Origin: CAWKGC01 sp963849005
Lineage (GTDB): Bacteria > Pseudomonadota > Gammaproteobacteria > Burkholderiales > Usitatibacteraceae
DNA: 10,020 nucleotides
Reading direction: 5' to 3'
Assembly (NCBI GenBank): GCA_963849005.1
Contig: CAWKGC010000002.1
Span: forward strand, 1-10,020
In this document: in pieces, positions 7,434 to 10,020 of the stretch
Position numbering within the stretch: the stretch's first letter is position 1
How the letters are laid out: every line of letters starts with the position of its first letter
Made by a program: the position numbers and the translations under genes
Notes under the pieces: generated by a model
What the model saw: the letters and a program-made list of their open reading frames with translations, nothing else
Databases searched by the model: none
What the model was told of the DNA's origin: nothing

Positions 7434-7561
7434 AACGGGGTCAGGTTACATTTTGTCGAAAACGGGGTCAGAGTACATTTCCGCGCTTGGGGTCAGACCC
7501 CGGTTCTCACGCCTGGGGTCTGACCCCGGTTTTTTTTCGCGCGTAAATGTACTCTGACCCC
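7434..7561. repeat. Nested palindromic intergenic element made of GGGGTCAG modules (REP/BIME- or MITE-like)
   Basis: GGGGTCAGAGTACATTT at 7464-7480 is matched exactly by its reverse complement at 7545-7561. The stem extends inward past one mismatch by CGCGC (7482-7486) to about 23 bp. Nested inside are GGGGTCAGACCCC (7489-7501) and its exact inverse GGGGTCTGACCCC (7515-7527), each itself palindromic around a central base. A degenerate direct copy (GGGGTCAGGTTACATTT, 15 of 17 matches) sits at 7437-7453, outside the stem. The element fills most of the gap between the SAF oxidoreductase gene and the copper chaperone gene, and has no coding capacity. It resembles repeats mobilised in trans by RAYT-type or other transposases, but no transposase is in the window, so that assignment is inference. 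Confidence 0.75.
7489..7537 (+). terminator. Hairpin plus T8 run, resembles an intrinsic terminator on the plus strand
   Basis: The inner 13-bp inverted repeat (7489-7501 with 7515-7527, loop of 13 bases) is followed by GG and eight consecutive T residues at 7530-7537. That is the form of a rho-independent terminator reading rightward. No plus-strand gene ends here, so if active it would only stop antisense transcription. On the minus strand, which both flanking operons use, the hairpin is not followed by a T-run. Confidence 0.35.
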
Positions 7562-7578
7562 ATTTCAAGTTCCTGATT

Positions 7579-8916
7579 CTAGGCGAAGTCGCGCTCCATT
7601 TCGCGGCGAATGCGCACGGCCTCGGCGCTTTCATCGGCCGCGACGTCGTTCCATGTCACCGTCGCTCCCGCCGGCACATCGCGCAGGAGCTTCACCTTGT
7701 GCGCGAGCCCGATCGGCAGCGCCCCGGCCTCGAGCGAATCCGCGGCCGGCATGAGCTTGCCCCAGACGGTAGAGCCGCCCTCGCCGTCGAGCATCTCGCC
7801 CGATCTCAGCGCGCGCTTGGCGGTCGCCACGGCATCGCCGCGAAATCCGGTCGCGCAGCCCGTCGGTTCCCTGCGCAGCGCCACGCTTGCCACGCTGATG
7901 CCGAGCTCCAGCCCGATCAGGTGCGAAGGCTTGTACATCGACGCGTACTCGCCGGTGGAATCGGTGACGATGCCGTACTCGCTGAAGCAGCGCCGCACGT
8001 ATTCATGCTCCGCCGCAAAGGTGACGTACACGCCCCAGCGCAGGTCGCGGAACACCGGGCGGCCGTCGCGCTCTATCGAGGAAATGACCTCGACCTGCCC
8101 GGCATGGTGCAGGTGCCCGCCGACCGATTGCGGCCGCAGCACGCGCGGCAGGTCGTCGACGCCGCAGGGCGGAAACTCCAGCCCGCCCGGCGCGGGAGTG
8201 AGCCCCGTCGCATTCGCCACCGCCGCCATCTCCAGCCCGCTCTTGGTGCCGTCGAGGAAGGAATTGAACATCTGTGCGTTGAAGTCGCCCTTGGCCACCA
8301 TCTCCGGCGAAAACCCGTAGTGGCCCCACACCGTCTCCGGCGTCGAAGCGTGGTACGCGGGCAGGAACTTGGTGCCCTTGCCCGCGGCGATCACGGTAAA
8401 GCCCGCGGTGCGCGCCCAATCGACCTGCTCGCAGATCAGCGCCGGCTGGTCGCCATAGGCAAGCGAATAGACGATGCCCGCCGCCGCGGCCTTGCGCGCG
8501 AGCAAGGGGCCCGCGAGCGCGTCGGCCTCCACGTTCACCATGACGATGTGCTTGCCGTGCTCGCAGCAGGCGAGCACGTTGCGCACGCCGGCCGCCGGGC
8601 TGCCGGTGGCATCGATCACCACTTCGGTCGCGGGATGGGCGATCGCGGCCGCCGTGTCTTCGGTGATGAACGTCGCGCCGGTCTTCAGCGCGGCATCGAA
8701 CGACGCCGCGGAAAACTGCGCGTCCGTCCATCCCGTGCGGCGCAGCGAGGCCTTGGCGCGCTCGGGCGCCAGGTCGGCGATCGCGAGCACATGGATGCCG
8801 GGCGTGCGCCTGGCCTGCGACAGGTACATCGAGCCGAACTTGCCGGCGCCAATAAGCACGACGCGCACCGGGCGTTTCTCGGCATCGCGCTTCAGAAGGA
8901 GGGAATGGAGGTTCAT
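7579..8916 (-). CDS. NAD(P)-binding oxidoreductase with C-terminal SAF domain (homoserine dehydrogenase-like)
   Basis: The protein has 445 residues and looks cytoplasmic. Residues 18-50 form a Rossmann dinucleotide fold: VVLIGAGKFGSMY (glycines at 23-28) ending in the acidic Asp48 of AIADLAPERA. The N-terminal half (to about 150) resembles the NAD-binding domain of homoserine dehydrogenase and Gfo/Idh/MocA enzymes. The C-terminal 90 residues, including VKLLRDVPAGATVTWNDV, match the SAF (antifreeze-like/FlgA-type) domain. Homologues are sometimes labelled homoserine dehydrogenase or FlgA; neither fits, because the homoserine catalytic domain and a flagellar context are both absent. The substrate is unknown. 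The ATG overlaps the stop of the upstream beta-hydroxyacid dehydrogenase gene (ATGA), so the two are probably co-translated and act on related hydroxy-acid substrates. A much longer upstream extension of this frame is an antisense-type artefact and was not used. Confidence 0.82.
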   Translation of the reverse strand: MNLHSLLLKRDAEKRPVRVVLIGAGKFGSMYLSQARRTPGIHVLAIADLAPERAKASLRRTGWTDAQFSAASFDAALKTGATFITEDTAAAIAHPATEVVIDATGSPAAGVRNVLACCEHGKHIVMVNVEADALAGPLLARKAAAAGIVYSLAYGDQPALICEQVDWARTAGFTVIAAGKGTKFLPAYHASTPETVWGHYGFSPEMVAKGDFNAQMFNSFLDGTKSGLEMAAVANATGLTPAPGGLEFPPCGVDDLPRVLRPQSVGGHLHHAGQVEVISSIERDGRPVFRDLRWGVYVTFAAEHEYVRRCFSEYGIVTDSTGEYASMYKPSHLIGLELGISVASVALRREPTGCATGFRGDAVATAKRALRSGEMLDGEGGSTVWGKLMPAADSLEAGALPIGLAHKVKLLRDVPAGATVTWNDVAADESAEAVRIRREMERDFA

Positions 8917-9805
8917 TGCACGTGGGCCTTTCGTTCTTCCTCGAGGACGCGCAGCAGGATGCTGGTGTCGTTCTTTCCCCAGCCCTGCTCCATCAATTTT
9001 TCGAGTTGCGCCAGCACCAGCGCGGTGGCGGGCATCGGCACGCCCTGGTGCTCGGCGATTTCGACGACGAGGCCGAAGTCCTTGTGGTGCAGCCGCGCCT
9101 CGATGTCCGTGGTGAAGTTGCGCGCGGCCATGTTGCGGCCGTACACGTCCAGCACCTTCGACCCGGCGATGCCCGGCATCAGCGCATCGACCACCCTGGC
9201 GGGATCGACGCCGTTGGCCCGGGCCAGCATCATCGCCTCGGCAACCCCCTGGATGCACACGACCTGTACCACCTGGTTGCAGGACTTGGTGACCTGCCCG
9301 GCGCCGTTGTCGCCCATGTGGAAAAGGTTCTTGCCGAGTTGCGCCAGCAAGGGCCGCGCCCGCGCCAGCACTTCTTCCTTGCCGCCGATGAAGATCGACA
9401 GCCCGCCGGCTTGCGCCGTCTTCGGCCCGCCGGTGACGGGGCAGTCGAGCATCTCCACGCCCCGCGCCGCGAGCGCGGAGGCCATGAGCCGCGTGGCATC
9501 GGCCGAGATCGTGCTCATGTCGATCACGACGGCCCCTCGCGCCGCGCCTTCGATCGCGCCCCCGGGACCGAACAGGACCTGCTGCACGTCCTCGCTGCTG
9601 GTGACGCTGGAAGGATGAATTCGGCTCCCCGCGCGCACTGCGCCGGGGTCGGCGTGCCCACGGCGCCAAGGGCGACCAGCGCGCCCATGGCCTCGGGCCG
9701 ACGGGCGTAAATACGCAACGGATGGCCGGCCGCGATGAGGCGTTGCGCCATCGCGCCGCCCATCGCGCCAAGGCCGATGAAGGCGACCGTGGGAAGAAGG
9801 CTCAT
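8913..9805 (-). pseudogene. Beta-hydroxyacid dehydrogenase (3-hydroxyisobutyrate / tartronate-semialdehyde reductase family), frameshifted
   Basis: The start ATG at 9803-9805 follows AGGA (9811-9814 on the minus strand) by five bases and opens with MSLLPTVAFIGLGAMGGAMAQ, the NAD-binding motif of the family. This frame carries homology to about GAEFIL near 9614. Homology then resumes in a different frame at SVTSSEDVQQVLFG and runs to the TGA at 8913. The second part has the substrate motif DCPVTGGPKTAQAGG, the catalytic lysine in GAGQVTKSCNQVVQ (the NQ pair resembles GarR/threonate-type members) and the C-terminal HHKDFGLVVE. Restoring one base near 9609-9617, for instance lengthening the AA at 9611-9612, gives an intact protein of about 297 residues, the normal size. 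Expected activity is NAD(P)-dependent interconversion of a 3-hydroxyacid and its semialdehyde; the exact substrate cannot be told. Either a sequencing error or a recent inactivation. Confidence 0.85.
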
Positions 9806-9969
9806 GGATTTCCTGCCGTCCGGGGAGGGACGACCGCCCGTCGGTTGCCGGGCGTGCCGTGTGCCAATACACACAGAGTTTAGCGTTGACCGACGTGAAA
9901 ATATATCCTTGACGAAAACCGGCACCGTTCCCCGCACGTATCTGAAGGCGGGGCGGGGAGACCAAGGAC
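9806..9969. promoter_or_regulatory. Divergent control region between the dehydrogenase operon and a plus-strand gene
   Basis: These 164 bases separate two divergent genes and contain the least GC-rich stretch nearby (about 9866-9918, including GTGAAAATATATCC). TTGACC (9886) and TTGACG (9909) resemble plus-strand -35 boxes, and TATATT (minus strand, 9900-9905) resembles a -10 box, but no well-spaced pair could be assigned. Two small inverted repeats are present: GTGTG/CACAC (9859-9863 and 9870-9874, loop CCAATA), a possible operator, and CGCCCG/CGGGCG (9835-9840 and 9849-9854) in the presumed leader of the dehydrogenase gene. Confidence 0.4.
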
Positions 9970-10020
9970 ATGAACGCGCACCTGCAGATCGAAAACGATG
10001 AAGTGGACTCGTTGCTCGCG
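9970..10020 (+). CDS. N-terminus of an unidentified protein, 3' partial
   Basis: An ATG at 9970 opens a frame that continues to the right edge (17 codons, MNAHLQIENDEVDSLLA). GGGGAG at 9955-9960 lies nine bases upstream as a possible ribosome-binding site, and AGGA directly before the ATG is too close to be ideal. Its divergent position beside a catabolic dehydrogenase operon would suit a transcriptional regulator, but too few residues are visible to recognise any family. Confidence 0.5.
   Translation, partial: MNAHLQIENDEVDSLLA

Noticed and set aside
7545..7578. A sigma-70 promoter for the copper chaperone operon inside the palindromic gap (TTGAAA-like and TACATT-like boxes on the minus strand)
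   Set aside because: The candidate boxes are only about 11 bases apart and overlap the repeat arms, so no promoter could be supported.
7699..9710. Long plus-strand frames (639 and 264 codons) opposite the SAF oxidoreductase and dehydrogenase
   Set aside because: No domain motifs and composition typical of antisense frames; the minus-strand frames contain the Rossmann and SAF signatures.
8913..9971. A 352-codon dehydrogenase starting at 9971 without a frameshift
   Set aside because: Its first 115 or so residues show no homology and lie across the divergent promoter and the real N-terminus, which is clearly coded in another frame (FIGLGAMGGAM).

Overview
The window is GC-rich, densely coded bacterial DNA. 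Codon bias, gene families and operon style suggest a betaproteobacterium; that is an inference, since no rRNA or other phylogenetic marker is present. There are seven recognisable genes and the first codons of an eighth. No tRNA, rRNA, CRISPR array, phage gene or transposase gene was found.

Left block, plus strand (3-4816): a secreted subtilisin-type (S8) protease, cut by the left edge inside its signal peptide, ends in eight tandem GFVLSE-type hexapeptides. Its stop codon overlaps by four bases (ATGA) the start of a large membrane-bound PAS-GGDEF-EAL protein that looks competent both to make and to degrade cyclic di-GMP. A perfect 10-bp-stem hairpin lies in the convergent gap that follows.

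Middle block, minus strand (7418 down to 4884): a tightly packed three-gene operon encodes a periplasmic PCu(A)C copper chaperone with a complete metal motif, cystathionine beta-lyase (MetC), and a fructosamine/ketosamine-3-kinase family protein. The kinase is broken by an apparent one-base insertion near 5400. Gaps are 0 and 2 bases.

The 160-base gap at 7419-7578 holds a nested palindromic element built from GGGGTCAG modules. It resembles a REP/BIME or MITE-like repeat, with an internal hairpin followed by a T8 run.

Right block, minus strand (9805 down to 7579): a beta-hydroxyacid dehydrogenase of the 3-hydroxyisobutyrate/tartronate-semialdehyde reductase family is followed, with an ATGA overlap, by a NAD(P)-binding oxidoreductase with a C-terminal SAF domain. 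The dehydrogenase is also frameshifted, near 9609-9617, by an apparent one-base deletion. The pair probably acts in catabolism of a hydroxy-acid or sugar acid. An AT-richer divergent control region (9806-9969) separates it from a plus-strand gene whose first 17 codons are visible.

Most noteworthy are the translationally coupled repeat-tailed protease and c-di-GMP enzyme, the nested palindromic element, and two single-base frameshifts in otherwise well-preserved genes. The frameshifts may be assembly errors or very recent mutations.
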